Assembly: GCA_025361705.1 (NCBI GenBank)
Contig: JANYJW010000023.1
Coordinates: forward strand, 1-62,745
Source: Gemmatimonas sp.
GTDB lineage: Bacteria > Gemmatimonadota > Gemmatimonadetes > Gemmatimonadales > Gemmatimonadaceae
Length of the DNA stretch: 62,745 nucleotides
Direction: 5' to 3'
Shown here: one piece after another, positions 25,103-34,538 of the stretch
Layout of the letters: the number at the start of each line of letters is the position of its first letter
Position numbering within the stretch: the stretch's first letter is position 1
Position numbers and translations under genes: made by a program
Notes under the pieces: model-generated
Databases searched by the model: none
What the model was told of the DNA's origin: nothing
Seen by the model: the letters and a program-made list of their open reading frames with translations, nothing else

Positions 25103-26278
25103 TTACAGGGTCCGTGCCGCAGCAGCTTGGCGCGCGCGATCGGCGATTTCCGGAGCCGGACGGGCCAGCACGCGGGCCACCGCCTGCACGTCCTCCCACT
25201 CGGGCTTGGCGCGGGTTGACCCATCGGGGAGCGTCACTTCCTTCAACCGGATCGCCTGCCCTTCGACCATCACGATCAACTCGCGGCGCGCAAGCGCCCG
25301 GCGCGTGACGATGGTGCGGCGGACGCCGATGGACGAACTCTCGGACAACAGCAGCGACTCGAGCCGGTGGGCGTCGGCCATCGCGCAGAGCACTTCCAGG
25401 CGCACGCCGGGGCGTCCCTTCTTCATCAGCGTATGCACCAGCGTCACGTCGAGCGCACCCGCTGCCCGGAGCGCGTCGGCGGCACCGGCCACGAACTCGC
25501 CACCCAGATCGTCGATGTCGCACACGAGGTGCGCGAGCGTCTCCGAGGATGCGGGCTCATCCGTGACCTCAGCAAGGATGATGCGCAGGACGTTTGCCCG
25601 GCCCGCGGGATCCTTGGACCCCGCCCCGTAACCGCTTCGGATGGGCGTGTAGCAGGCCGGAGGCGCGCCACGGGACAGCACACGCACCAGCACTGCCCCG
25701 GTGGGCGTGGCGAGTTCCCCGGCCCCCTCAGGGCCGCCGCGCACCGCAATGCCCTCGAGCAGGCGCAACGTCGCCGGCGCGGGGACCGCCATGCGGCCAT
25801 GCGCGGCATCCACAAAACCGTCGCCCAGCGTCACCGGCGTGCTGAACACGGCCTCGACGCCAAGGACCTGCAGCCCCCACACCGCACCCACGACGTCGAG
25901 AATCGCATCCACCGCGCCGACCTCGTGCAGGTGCACCTTCTCGCGCGTGGTGCCGTGAATGGACGCCTCCACGTCGGTCAGTTGCGTGAACGCATCCATG
26001 GCCGCGCGCTTCACCGAGTCGGGCGCCGACGAGCCGTCGACGATCGCCGCGATGTGCTTGAGATGCCGTCCATGCGGTTGCGGCGGGATGTCGAAGTCCA
26101 CCTTCTTGCATGCAATCTCGCCGCGCTTCACATCGGCCATGCGCACCGTCACGCCGTCGAGCCCGAGCATCGCCGGGAGCGCGCGCAGCCACTCGGCGTC
26201 GAGCCCGAGGTCGAGCAGCGCGCCGAGCGTCATGTCGCCCGAGATTCCGTGGGCGGGGTCGAGGATGGCAATGCGCAT
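25103..26278 (-). CDS. larC: Nickel-pincer cofactor biosynthesis protein LarC
   Basis: The 391-residue single uninterrupted frame begins MRIAILDPAHGISGDMTLGALLDLG, the LarC (DUF111) signature. It continues with KVHLHEVGAVDAILDVVGA and ATPTGAVLVR. LarC inserts nickel into the pyridinium dithiocarboxylate mononucleotide made by LarB and LarE, giving the cofactor of lactate racemase and related epimerases. In Lactobacillus the gene is split (larC1/larC2); here it is not. Neither larB, larE nor a larA-like enzyme is in this window, so the recipient enzyme must be elsewhere. The neighbours are a threonine synthase-like gene and a TPR gene. Confidence 0.9.
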   Translation of the reverse strand: MRIAILDPAHGISGDMTLGALLDLGLDAEWLRALPAMLGLDGVTVRMADVKRGEIACKKVDFDIPPQPHGRHLKHIAAIVDGSSAPDSVKRAAMDAFTQLTDVEASIHGTTREKVHLHEVGAVDAILDVVGAVWGLQVLGVEAVFSTPVTLGDGFVDAAHGRMAVPAPATLRLLEGIAVRGGPEGAGELATPTGAVLVRVLSRGAPPACYTPIRSGYGAGSKDPAGRANVLRIILAEVTDEPASSETLAHLVCDIDDLGGEFVAGAADALRAAGALDVTLVHTLMKKGRPGVRLEVLCAMADAHRLESLLLSESSSIGVRRTIVTRRALARRELIVMVEGQAIRLKEVTLPDGSTRAKPEWEDVQAVARVLARPAPEIADRARQAAAARTL

Positions 26279-26311
26279 CAGGCGTGGTCGGTGGTGGATG
26301 TCAGGACTATT

Positions 26312-27454
26312 TCAGAACCGGTAACTCGCCCCGGATCCCGTGTTGTACACCACCACCGCCGAGTCGCCGCTCAGTCGTCCCGTCTTCACCAGCTGCGCAG
26401 TGGCGGCGAGCGCGCACCCGCCTTCGGGCGCGGCGTCGATGCCGGCCCGCGACGCCAGGGTGAACGTGCCGGCGCGGATGCCCGCCTCATCGACCGCCTC
26501 GGCGTCTCCGTGGCTCTCGCGCAGTGTACGCAGCGTCCAGCGGTCGCCAAAGGGCCCCGGCACGCGCAATCCGCTGGCGTGCGTCTCCGGATTCTCCCAG
26601 GGAGTCGCCTTTTCTTCGCCCGCGTGGAACGCCCGCACGAGTGGCGCGCAGCCCGACGCCTGCGCAACGATCATGCGCGGCTTCACCGTGTCGCTGGGCA
26701 GCCATCCCCACGCGATCATCTCGCCGATCGCCTTCCAGATGCCGATGGTTCCCTCGCCACCGCCCGTGGGGTACACAATGGCGTCGGGAAGCTCCCATCC
26801 CATCTGCTCCGCGAGTTCGTAGCCCATCGTCTTCATGCCTTCCACGCGGTACGGTTCACGCACCGTGGCCACGTTGAAGAACCCCGTCTCCTTGGCAAAC
26901 TGCATCGTCGCCTTGCCTGCATCGCCGATGTGCCCGTCCACGAGCTCCAGTTCCACCCCGTAGGCGCGAATGCTGTTCAGAATGGGAGGCGGCGTGGTGC
27001 GCGGCGCGTAGATGCGCGCGGGGAGCGCCGCCGCCGCGGCGTAGGCGGCCAGCGCGATGCCCGCATTCCCCGCAGTCGGCACGCAGACGCCGGGCAAACC
27101 CAGCGCCTTGGCGCGCGTCACCGCCATCATCAGGCCACGGGCCTTGAAGCTCGCGGTCGGATTCTGCCCCTCGTCCTTCACCCAGAGCCGGCGCACGCCG
27201 ATCTCGCGCGCCAGAGCGGGCAGCTCGAACAACGGCGTGAGCCCCTCGCCCAACGTCACGCGCTGCTCGCCAGCGGCGATTGGCAACGCCGCGGCGTAGC
27301 GCCACAACGACCACTCGGCCCCGATCGCAGAGCGCGGCACGGCCACCTCGTAGCGTACCGCCAGCGGCTGCGCGCACTGCGGGCAGAGCGAAGCCAATGT
27401 GTCGCCCGGCGCGGAGTAGCCGCAGCCGGTGGAGCAATGCAGGGTCCAGGTCAT
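26312..27454 (-). CDS. Threonine synthase-like PLP enzyme
   Basis: The 380-residue enzyme has an N-terminal zinc-ribbon-like segment (Cys7, Cys11, Cys24, Cys27), common in one threonine synthase class. A fold-type II PLP core follows: NPTASFKARGLMMAVTRAK with the PLP lysine, VPTAGNAGIALAAYAA, and YPTGGGEGTIGIWKAI binding the phosphate. Threonine synthase turns O-phosphohomoserine into threonine. No thrA, thrB or hom gene is nearby, so a related lyase or dehydratase role is not excluded. It lies about 33 bp upstream of larC. Confidence 0.8.
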   Translation of the reverse strand: MTWTLHCSTGCGYSAPGDTLASLCPQCAQPLAVRYEVAVPRSAIGAEWSLWRYAAALPIAAGEQRVTLGEGLTPLFELPALAREIGVRRLWVKDEGQNPTASFKARGLMMAVTRAKALGLPGVCVPTAGNAGIALAAYAAAAALPARIYAPRTTPPPILNSIRAYGVELELVDGHIGDAGKATMQFAKETGFFNVATVREPYRVEGMKTMGYELAEQMGWELPDAIVYPTGGGEGTIGIWKAIGEMIAWGWLPSDTVKPRMIVAQASGCAPLVRAFHAGEEKATPWENPETHASGLRVPGPFGDRWTLRTLRESHGDAEAVDEAGIRAGTFTLASRAGIDAAPEGGCALAATAQLVKTGRLSGDSAVVVYNTGSGASYRF

Positions 27455-27537
27455 GGAGAGCGGTCGAGTGATGGTGGGTTGAGACGAGAAACGGAGGACG
27501 AGAGACGAGCGGCGACGTCCCGTGCCGACGCCTAAAA

Positions 27538-29439
27538 CTACGGCGTACCGTCGATGACCGCTGGTCCTGCGGCCGAGTCGCCAGCTGTTTCGGTGACGGA
27601 GACTGCTGGCCGGTCGGGCGCCGACGCCCGCAACGCCTCGAGCAGGGCGGCCGCCGATGTGGCCGAGAATCCCTTGAGCGCGGCCACCTGTTCCATGGTC
27701 GCTGAACGCACCGCATCCACGCTGCCGAACGCGGTGAGCAGCGCACGACGTTTGGTGGGGCCCACGCCCGGGATGTCGAGCAGGGCCGACGTGATGGTGC
27801 GCATCGTGCGGCGCTTGCGGTTGTAGCCCACGGCGGTGCGATGCGCTTCGTCGCGCGCCTGCTGCAGCAACCGCAACGCCGGCGAGCGGCGTGACAAGTG
27901 CAGCGGTTCCGCGCGCCCGAATACGAACACGTCCTCCTCGCGCTTGGCCAGCGACACCAATGGCAGGGCCTCAAGTGCCAGCGGAACGAGCGCGTCGTGC
28001 GCCGCCGCCAGTTGCCCCTTGCCGCCGTCAATGACAATGAGGTCCGGCAGCGGCTTTCCTTCGTCCACACGCCGACGGAAGTAGCGCCCCACCACTTCGC
28101 GCATCGAGGCAAAATCGTCGGGGCCGTGCGCCTCATCCACCGTCTGCACGCGCATCGTGCGGTACTCTGAGCGGCGCGGGCGGCCATTCTCGAACCAGAC
28201 GATCGATCCGACGTTGTCCTTCCCCTGCGCCGTTGAATTGTCGAAGCAGACCAGCGCACGCGGGATCTTGGCGAGACCCAGGGCGCGCGCAAGCTCGTAC
28301 ACGGGATCTCCCGCGCGCTCGTCGGCCTCGTCCTCGGCCAGCTTGAACTCCTCGAGCAGGTGGCGGGCGTTCTTTTCCGCGAGATCCAAGAGCTCGCGCT
28401 TGAGTCCACGCTGCGGCAGCAGCACCCGCGTGGGTCTCAAGGCAGGCTCAAGCACGTCCAGATCCTCGGGTGCGAACGGCAGCAGCACTTCCACGGGGCG
28501 GTCGGCAACCGCGCGATAACTGCCGGCCAGGTACGCCGACAGCACGGCCGCATCGCTCTCGCCCTCGGCCTGCTCGAGAAAGCGCTGATCGCGCGCCAGC
28601 AGCTTGCCTCCACGGACCTTGAGCAGCGTCACGCACGCATCGTCCCCGTCGCGCGCAAAGCCCACGACGTCGCGGTCGTGGCCTTCGACATCCACGATGA
28701 GCGTCGGCTCATCGTAGCGCTCCAGGTGTCGCAGCGCATCACGCAGCTCGGCGGCCCGCTCAAAGTCCAGCCGCGCCGAGGCCTCATCCATCCGGCCGCG
28801 CACGCGGCGCATGACGTCGTCCGGCTTGCCATCGAGGAATGCAACCACCTCGTCGATCATCCCCTGATACTCGCCCAGGGACTGCGCACCGATGCACGGC
28901 CCCTTGCAGCGTTTGATGTGGAAGTCCAGGCAGGCGCGCTCGGGCATCTCGTCCGGCATGTTCCATCGGCATGAGCGCACGGTGAAGACGCGCTTGACGA
29001 CATTCAGGGCCTGACGCATCGCGCCGACGTCGGTGAACGGACCGTAGTAGCGCGCGCCGTCCTCCTGCACGCGGCGGGTCACCAGCACCCGGGGATACGG
29101 TTCCTGCACCGTCACCTTCACGTACGGATACGTCTTGTCGTCGCGCAGCATCACGTTGTAGCGCGGGTGATGCTCCTTGATCAGGTTGTGCTCGAGGATC
29201 AGCGCGTGCTCCTCGCTGTCGACGACAATCGTCTCCAGGTCCGCCACGTGGTCCATCAGCACGCGCGTCTTGGATGTCTCGGCGTGGTCGGTGGCGACGT
29301 AGCTACGCACGCGCTGGCGGAGTCGCTTGGCCTTGCCCACGTACAGCACGGTGCCGTCCGCGCCACGCCACAGGTAGACGCCGGGGGTGTCCGGCAGGTG
29401 CGCCAGCTTCTGACTGATGGCGTCGGGGAAGGCGCGCAT
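27538..29439 (-). CDS. uvrC: Excinuclease ABC subunit C
   Basis: The 633-residue protein has the full UvrC layout: N-terminal GIY-YIG nuclease (PGVYLWRGADGTVLYVGKAKRLRQRV, residues 18-45), the cysteine-containing region (ACLDFHIKRCKGPCIG), a UVR domain (DEASARLDFERAAELRDALRHLER, about 220-245), the RNase H-like nuclease (LVCFDNSTAQGKDNVGSIV, then VIDGGKGQL), and two helix-hairpin-helix motifs (LLDIPGVGPTKRRALL, VAALKGFSATSAAALL). It makes both incisions in nucleotide excision repair. Confidence 0.97.
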   Translation of the reverse strand: MRAFPDAISQKLAHLPDTPGVYLWRGADGTVLYVGKAKRLRQRVRSYVATDHAETSKTRVLMDHVADLETIVVDSEEHALILEHNLIKEHHPRYNVMLRDDKTYPYVKVTVQEPYPRVLVTRRVQEDGARYYGPFTDVGAMRQALNVVKRVFTVRSCRWNMPDEMPERACLDFHIKRCKGPCIGAQSLGEYQGMIDEVVAFLDGKPDDVMRRVRGRMDEASARLDFERAAELRDALRHLERYDEPTLIVDVEGHDRDVVGFARDGDDACVTLLKVRGGKLLARDQRFLEQAEGESDAAVLSAYLAGSYRAVADRPVEVLLPFAPEDLDVLEPALRPTRVLLPQRGLKRELLDLAEKNARHLLEEFKLAEDEADERAGDPVYELARALGLAKIPRALVCFDNSTAQGKDNVGSIVWFENGRPRRSEYRTMRVQTVDEAHGPDDFASMREVVGRYFRRRVDEGKPLPDLIVIDGGKGQLAAAHDALVPLALEALPLVSLAKREEDVFVFGRAEPLHLSRRSPALRLLQQARDEAHRTAVGYNRKRRTMRTITSALLDIPGVGPTKRRALLTAFGSVDAVRSATMEQVAALKGFSATSAAALLEALRASAPDRPAVSVTETAGDSAAGPAVIDGTP

Positions 29440-29467
29440 GGGCTCTCGGACGGGGGCTAGCCGGGCG

Positions 29468-31078
29468 TCAACGACCGCCGACCAGCCGCCGCACCCGCCC
29501 CGCCATCAGTGACGCTTCGGGGACGCCAGTCGACGCGGTCGCGCCCAGGTACGTCACGGCATACAGTGGCAGTGCAATGAAGCCGAGCACCAACGGGTGT
29601 TCGACGCCCAACACCAGCTTCACTCCGAGCGCGACCAGCGCCGCCGTGACCGCTGCGCGCCACAGCTTCAATTGGTACGGGCGGTCCAGGCCCACATCGC
29701 CGATGCGCGGAATCAGCGAGCGCCGCAGCAGCAGGCACTCCACCCACGCCGCCACGCCCGCCGACGCCGTGAGTCCCGCCACGCCCCAGCGCGGATCGAT
29801 GCCCACCGCCCCCGGAAGCCAGAGCGCCGCCAGCCATCCGAGCGCGAGTGTCAGCGCCACGCGCACCAGCGCGAACTTCAGCGGCGTGCGCGTGTTGCGC
29901 AGCGCGTACCACGTGGACGCGTACAAGCGGCCCAGCGTCCCGGCGAGCAGCCCGATGGCCGACCCCGCCAGCACGCCCCACATCCACACGACATCGGTCC
30001 GCCCAAATCGCCCCGACTGATACAGCGTGGCGCTCACGATGTCGCCGATGGTCACGAACGCCATGGCCGACGGCACCACGTAGAACGCAATGCGGTGCAG
30101 CCCATCGCTGAGCCGCTGACGCAGCACGCGCGCCACCTCGTCGTCCGTGCCCACCGTGCCCGACATCGCCGGCAGCTCGGCCGCCGACACCGCCATGCCG
30201 AAGAGCGACACCGGCAGCATCGTGATGACCTGCGCGTACGACAGCACGGCCACAGCGCCCGTGCTCACCAGCGACGCGAGCACGTTGTCCACGTACGCGC
30301 TGATCTGCACCACGCCGCGCCCGATGAATACGGGCGCGAACTGCGCCAGCACGCCGCGCACGTTGGCGTTGCCCAGATCGGGCCGCAGGCGCAGTCGCTG
30401 TTCCACACGAAGCACGGTGGGCAGCTGCACGAGCAGTTGCGCAGCACTGCCAAGCACCGACGCCCACGCGAGCACCGCCACCAGCCGCGCCTGCCCTGCC
30501 CAATCGCCGCCCAACGACGGGCCAAACCCGAGCAGCGCGCCGATCATCACCACGTTCATCGCCACCGGCGACGCGTACGGCAGAAAGAAGCGCCGGTGTG
30601 AGTTGAGCACGCCCAGCGACCACGCCGACAGCACCAGCAGTCCGACGCCGGGAAACATCACCTGCACCAGATGGATGGTCAGCTCGCGCTTGTCGCCGGC
30701 AAATCCCGGCGCAATGATCGCCACGGCATACGGCGTCAGCACGATGCCCACCAGCACCATGACGGCACTCGTCAGGGCAAGCAGCGTTCCGATGGCGCCG
30801 GCCACGCGCCCGGCCTCCTCGTCGTCCCCGTGCGCCAACAATCGGCTGTACGCGGGGATGAACGACGCCGACAGCACACCTTCGCCAAACAGGTTCTGCA
30901 GGATGTTGGGAATGCGGATGGCGGCGTTGAACGCATCACCAGCATCGCTGGTGCCCAGATAGTGCCCGAGCAGTCGATTGCGGACGAGCCCGAACAGACG
31001 GCTCAGCAGGATGCCGGCGGCGACGAGCGCTGCCCCGCCGCCCCCGCGTCGCGGCGCGCCCACCGGCGCCGCGATCAC
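29468..31078 (-). CDS. murJ: Lipid II flippase MurJ
   Basis: This 536-residue MATE-like protein has about fourteen membrane spans. The family N-terminus is present (LVAAGILLSRLFGLVRNRLLGHYLGTSDAGDAFNAA-type region, residues 18-50), as are GEGVLSASFIPAYSRLLA and the central arginine/glutamine residues. It moves lipid II across the inner membrane for peptidoglycan synthesis. The ATG overlaps the stop of bshC (ATGA). Confidence 0.93.
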   Translation of the reverse strand: MIAAPVGAPRRGGGGAALVAAGILLSRLFGLVRNRLLGHYLGTSDAGDAFNAAIRIPNILQNLFGEGVLSASFIPAYSRLLAHGDDEEAGRVAGAIGTLLALTSAVMVLVGIVLTPYAVAIIAPGFAGDKRELTIHLVQVMFPGVGLLVLSAWSLGVLNSHRRFFLPYASPVAMNVVMIGALLGFGPSLGGDWAGQARLVAVLAWASVLGSAAQLLVQLPTVLRVEQRLRLRPDLGNANVRGVLAQFAPVFIGRGVVQISAYVDNVLASLVSTGAVAVLSYAQVITMLPVSLFGMAVSAAELPAMSGTVGTDDEVARVLRQRLSDGLHRIAFYVVPSAMAFVTIGDIVSATLYQSGRFGRTDVVWMWGVLAGSAIGLLAGTLGRLYASTWYALRNTRTPLKFALVRVALTLALGWLAALWLPGAVGIDPRWGVAGLTASAGVAAWVECLLLRRSLIPRIGDVGLDRPYQLKLWRAAVTAALVALGVKLVLGVEHPLVLGFIALPLYAVTYLGATASTGVPEASLMAGRVRRLVGGR

Positions 31079-32664
31079 GCGCCGCCGATGAGTTGGGCGG
31101 CGTGCGTCGCCGCGCCCGCCCGCAGCTGCTCCAGAAGCGCCTCGCCATGCCGCGCGATGAGCGGCAGCGGGTTGAGCACGCGCTCCTGCCGCTGCCCTTC
31201 GGGCATCAGCGCCGCGCGCACGCTCCCGAGATCGCGTACAGCCGCCGCCTCGGCCTTTAGTGCCGCAGTGCGATAGCGCCGCTCGAGGCGGTCAATACGG
31301 AACTTGAGCTGGTGCCGTGCTCCTTCGACGGTCGACGCGTGCACCATCGCGGCGCCCTCCGCCGAGTCGCGCACCGCATTGAGGCGCGCGTCCACATCCC
31401 CGCGCAGCGCCTCGAGCGTGTCGCGCACGAACGCCGGCATCGCGCGATCCCCCATCCGACGCTCCGCCTGGTGCGGCGGCTTGATGTCGTCAAATACCAT
31501 ACCGAGGCGCCCCAGCATGCGGTCGATGACCGGCTCGATGATCGTCGCCGACCAGCGCGGCAGCACCAGCGGCGCTGGCTGCCCAAGTGCTTCGGCCACC
31601 GCACCCACCTGGGCGAAGTACGCCACTTCGCCCGGGCCGCCAAAGTATCCGACGGTCGGCAGCATCGCACGTTCCACGATGGGACGCAGCAGCACGTTGG
31701 CCGACAGCACCAGCTGCGGCTGCAGGGCGACATCGCCCGCCTGCGACAGCGGCACGCGCTCCTTCATGCCGTTGGCGGACACCCGGAACACCAACGAAAG
31801 CTTGGGGACGCGCGCCACCTGCGCGCGGAATCCCGCGCGTTCAATCGCCACGCTGCGCAGCGACACGCCCTCGTCGATGGCCGGCGCGCGGCGCAACGCC
31901 TCCACCAGCGTCGGGCGCGCCGCATCGCGCACGGCCGGATGGTACGCGTCGAGAACCGCGATGCCAAGCGGCTCAAGGAGCGCGCGCAGCAGCTCGACGT
32001 ACGCGCCGCCGACGGTGTTGTCGGCGCGATAGGCGCGGCGTGCGTGCTCCAGCAGGTCAAGATGCGGCGCCGAACCGGCCGCCGCGCACAGGTCCGCATA
32101 CTGGCGGCTTACGTCGCCCAGCGGCTGCTCCGCCATGACCTGCCCATCAAATCCCAGCCGCTCGATTCGCAGACGGCGCACTTCGTCCTCCAACGCCACC
32201 GCCGTCCAGCTCGCCTCGACAAAATCCGCATCGTCGGTGGCGGCCCAGAAGACCGGCGCCGCCGGGATGCCCGTCGCCTGCTCGATGCGGTCGGCCAGCG
32301 CGCGTGCGCTGAGCGCCTTCAGCCACGTGTACCCCGGGCCACCAAACAGCCCGGGCTGTTGCCCCGTGGTGACGACGACGCCACGCCCCTGCGCTGCCGA
32401 CTCGAGCCGGCGCGCCGCGGCTCCGCTCGCGTTGAAGGCAGGCGCCAACAGCGACAGCCACTCTGGGTTCGTGCGCGCGCGCACTTCGGCGGCGTGAGTA
32501 CGCCAAGCCGCCGCGCCCTGCGGCCGCGGCGCATACCAACCTGAGGGTGTACGCCCCTCAACGGCAGCCCGGGCCAGCGGGTTGCCCCCCACCGGCTCGG
32601 CGACGACACGGGGGAGAGTCACGGTCGCGCTCCCGCCCCCGGCCCCTGCACCCATCGAGGACAT
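31075..32664 (-). CDS. bshC: Bacillithiol biosynthesis cysteine-adding enzyme BshC
   Basis: At 529 residues the length is normal for BshC. The diagnostic motif VVVTTGQQPGLFGGPGYTWLKALSA (about 94-118) is clear, with PVFWAATDDADFVEA next and a helical coiled-coil C-terminus (HQLKFRIDRLERRYRTAALKAEAAAVRDLG). It adds cysteine to glucosaminyl-malate in the last step to bacillithiol. bshA and bshB are not seen in this window. The pairing with murJ by a 4-bp overlap is notable. Its presence suggests that the organism uses bacillithiol as its low-molecular-weight thiol. Confidence 0.9.
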   Translation of the reverse strand: MSSMGAGAGGGSATVTLPRVVAEPVGGNPLARAAVEGRTPSGWYAPRPQGAAAWRTHAAEVRARTNPEWLSLLAPAFNASGAAARRLESAAQGRGVVVTTGQQPGLFGGPGYTWLKALSARALADRIEQATGIPAAPVFWAATDDADFVEASWTAVALEDEVRRLRIERLGFDGQVMAEQPLGDVSRQYADLCAAAGSAPHLDLLEHARRAYRADNTVGGAYVELLRALLEPLGIAVLDAYHPAVRDAARPTLVEALRRAPAIDEGVSLRSVAIERAGFRAQVARVPKLSLVFRVSANGMKERVPLSQAGDVALQPQLVLSANVLLRPIVERAMLPTVGYFGGPGEVAYFAQVGAVAEALGQPAPLVLPRWSATIIEPVIDRMLGRLGMVFDDIKPPHQAERRMGDRAMPAFVRDTLEALRGDVDARLNAVRDSAEGAAMVHASTVEGARHQLKFRIDRLERRYRTAALKAEAAAVRDLGSVRAALMPEGQRQERVLNPLPLIARHGEALLEQLRAGAATHAAQLIGGA

Positions 32665-32765
32665 CTACACGCCATGCGTTCCTTGCCTCCGGGGACGCGA
32701 CGCCCAGCGAGCACGCCGCCCTCTAAACTAACTGCGCGACAGGGGACGGCGGAATGCGCCACCCC

Positions 32766-33230
32766 TCACTTGTGGTAGGGCTCCCGGCGGACGATGGTCC
32801 CCGCCCGGTACAGCTGCTCCGCGAGCACCAGCCGCGCGAGCTCATGCGGCAGCGTCCAGGGCGCCAATTCCAGGCGCACCGCCGCCTTGGCAAGGAGCGC
32901 GGGTGCCAAACCGTACGCGCCTCCGATGACGAACGCCACATCGCGGCCACTCTCCCGCTGATCCTGGAGCCACGCCGAGAACGCCGCCGAGTCCAGGCGT
33001 TTGCCCCCCGGGTCGCAGCAGACGATCACGGCGCCGGTCGGAATCCGTGCGGCCAACCGCTCCCCTTCCCTCGCACGCACGAGGTCCGCCGATGCCGACT
33101 TGGCCGGCTCCTCACGGACCTCGATGCGCTCCAGCGGCCAGTACCGTGCTGCCCGCTCCTCGTACTCCCCGGTCGCCGCGGCCAGCCCGGCATTCCGCGG
33201 CTTGCCGACGGCAAGGACGATGACTTTCAC
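32766..33230 (-). CDS. rlmH: 23S rRNA (pseudouridine1915-N3)-methyltransferase RlmH
   Basis: The 154-residue SPOUT methyltransferase starts MKVIVLAVGKPRNAG, with FVIGGAYGLAPALLAKA (SAM knot) and the conserved C-terminus LPHELARLVLAEQLYRAGTIVRREPYHK. It methylates pseudouridine 1915 in helix 69 of 23S rRNA. It follows gdh by only 3 bp, so it is likely the end of the long lpx-gdh transcript. Confidence 0.95.
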   Translation of the reverse strand: MKVIVLAVGKPRNAGLAAATGEYEERAARYWPLERIEVREEPAKSASADLVRAREGERLAARIPTGAVIVCCDPGGKRLDSAAFSAWLQDQRESGRDVAFVIGGAYGLAPALLAKAAVRLELAPWTLPHELARLVLAEQLYRAGTIVRREPYHK

Positions 33231-33233
33231 CGG

Positions 33234-34538
33234 CTACGCATAGATGCCGCGCAGCTTGTGCACCATCGACACGCGGCTGATCGACAGCATGTACGACGCC
33301 GTACGCATGTTCACCTTGTGTTGCGACGACAGCTTCAGGACCTCGCCGAATGCGTTCACCATGATTTCCTTGAGCCGGTCGTTCACCACCTGCTCGCTCC
33401 AGTAGTAGCCGCCGCGGTTCTGCACCCACTCGAAGTACGACACGGTCACGCCGCCCGCGTTCGCCAGGATGTCGGGAATGACGAACACGCCCTTCTCATC
33501 GAGGATGGCATCGGCGCCGGCCGTGGTCGGGCCGTTCGCGCCCTCGCAGACGACCTTCGCGCGGATGTTCGCCGCATTCTTGGTGGTGATCACGTTCTCC
33601 AACGCCGCCGGCAGCAGCACATCGCACTCGAGTTCCAGCAGCGCTTCGTTGGCAATCGGCTCACCCACTCCGTAGCCCTCGAGCGTCGTGTGCTCCTGCA
33701 CATACGCCATCGCATGCTTGACGTCGATGCCCTTGCGGTGCACCCAGCCGCCGGTGCGGTCGCTGATCGCAATGATCTTGCAGCCTTCGGCCTGCATCAG
33801 TTCCGCCGCAATCGAGCCGACGTTGCCGAAGCCCTGCACCACCACCGTCGCCCCCTTCATCGGCATCCCGAGGTGCGCGAGCGCCTCGCGGGTGGTGAGC
33901 ATGCAGCCGCGCCCGGTCGCCTCTCGGCGCCCCAACGATCCACCCATGGCAACCGGCTTGCCCGTCGTCACCGCGTTCACCGTGTGCCCGACATGCATCG
34001 AGTACGTGTCCATCACCCACGCCATCACGCGCTCGTTGGTGTTCACATCGGGCGCGGGGACGTCCGAATCCGGCCCGAGCGTCGAGATGATGGCTGAGGT
34101 GTAGCGGCGCGTGACGCGCTCGAGTTCTCCCATGCTCATCTTGAGCGGGTCGCAAATTACGCCGCCCTTGGCCCCGCCGAACGGAATGTTCACCACGGCG
34201 CACTTCCAGGTCATCCACGCGGCCAGCGCTTTCACCTCGTCAATGGAGACGTTCGGGGCGAAGCGGATGCCCCCCTTGGCAGGGCCGCGCGAGGTGTTGT
34301 ACAGGCAGCGGATGCCCGTGAACACCTCCACCTCCCCGCTGTCCATCATCACGGGAATCGAGACGATGATCGTCTTCTCCGGATTGCGCAGCACCTTGTA
34401 GATGCCGGGCTCGAGGTCCAGCAATTCTGCGGCGCGGTCGAAACGCGCCATCATCGCCTCAAAGGGATTCACCTCGCTGAGAAAGCGATCCTTGTCGGGA
34501 TGAACAATCGAGTTGGTGGGAAGTCGCAAGTCAGCCAT
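33234..34538 (-). CDS. Glu/Leu/Phe/Val dehydrogenase (glutamate dehydrogenase type)
   Basis: The protein has 434 residues from ATG 34538; the frame is open upstream into lpxK but this is the family start. Catalytic motifs are [15 protein letters not shown] (Lys) and [16 protein letters not shown]. The NAD-binding motif is [15 protein letters not shown]. Length and motifs fit catabolic or biosynthetic glutamate dehydrogenase better than leucine dehydrogenase. It overlaps the lpxK stop by 8 bp (ATGGCTGA), an unusual partner for a lipid A gene. Confidence 0.88.
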   Translation of the reverse strand: MADLRLPTNSIVHPDKDRFLSEVNPFEAMMARFDRAAELLDLEPGIYKVLRNPEKTIIVSIPVMMDSGEVEVFTGIRCLYNTSRGPAKGGIRFAPNVSIDEVKALAAWMTWKCAVVNIPFGGAKGGVICDPLKMSMGELERVTRRYTSAIISTLGPDSDVPAPDVNTNERVMAWVMDTYSMHVGHTVNAVTTGKPVAMGGSLGRREATGRGCMLTTREALAHLGMPMKGATVVVQGFGNVGSIAAELMQAEGCKIIAISDRTGGWVHRKGIDVKHAMAYVQEHTTLEGYGVGEPIANEALLELECDVLLPAALENVITTKNAANIRAKVVCEGANGPTTAGADAILDEKGVFVIPDILANAGGVTVSYFEWVQNRGGYYWSEQVVNDRLKEIMVNAFGEVLKLSSQHKVNMRTASYMLSISRVSMVHKLRGIYA

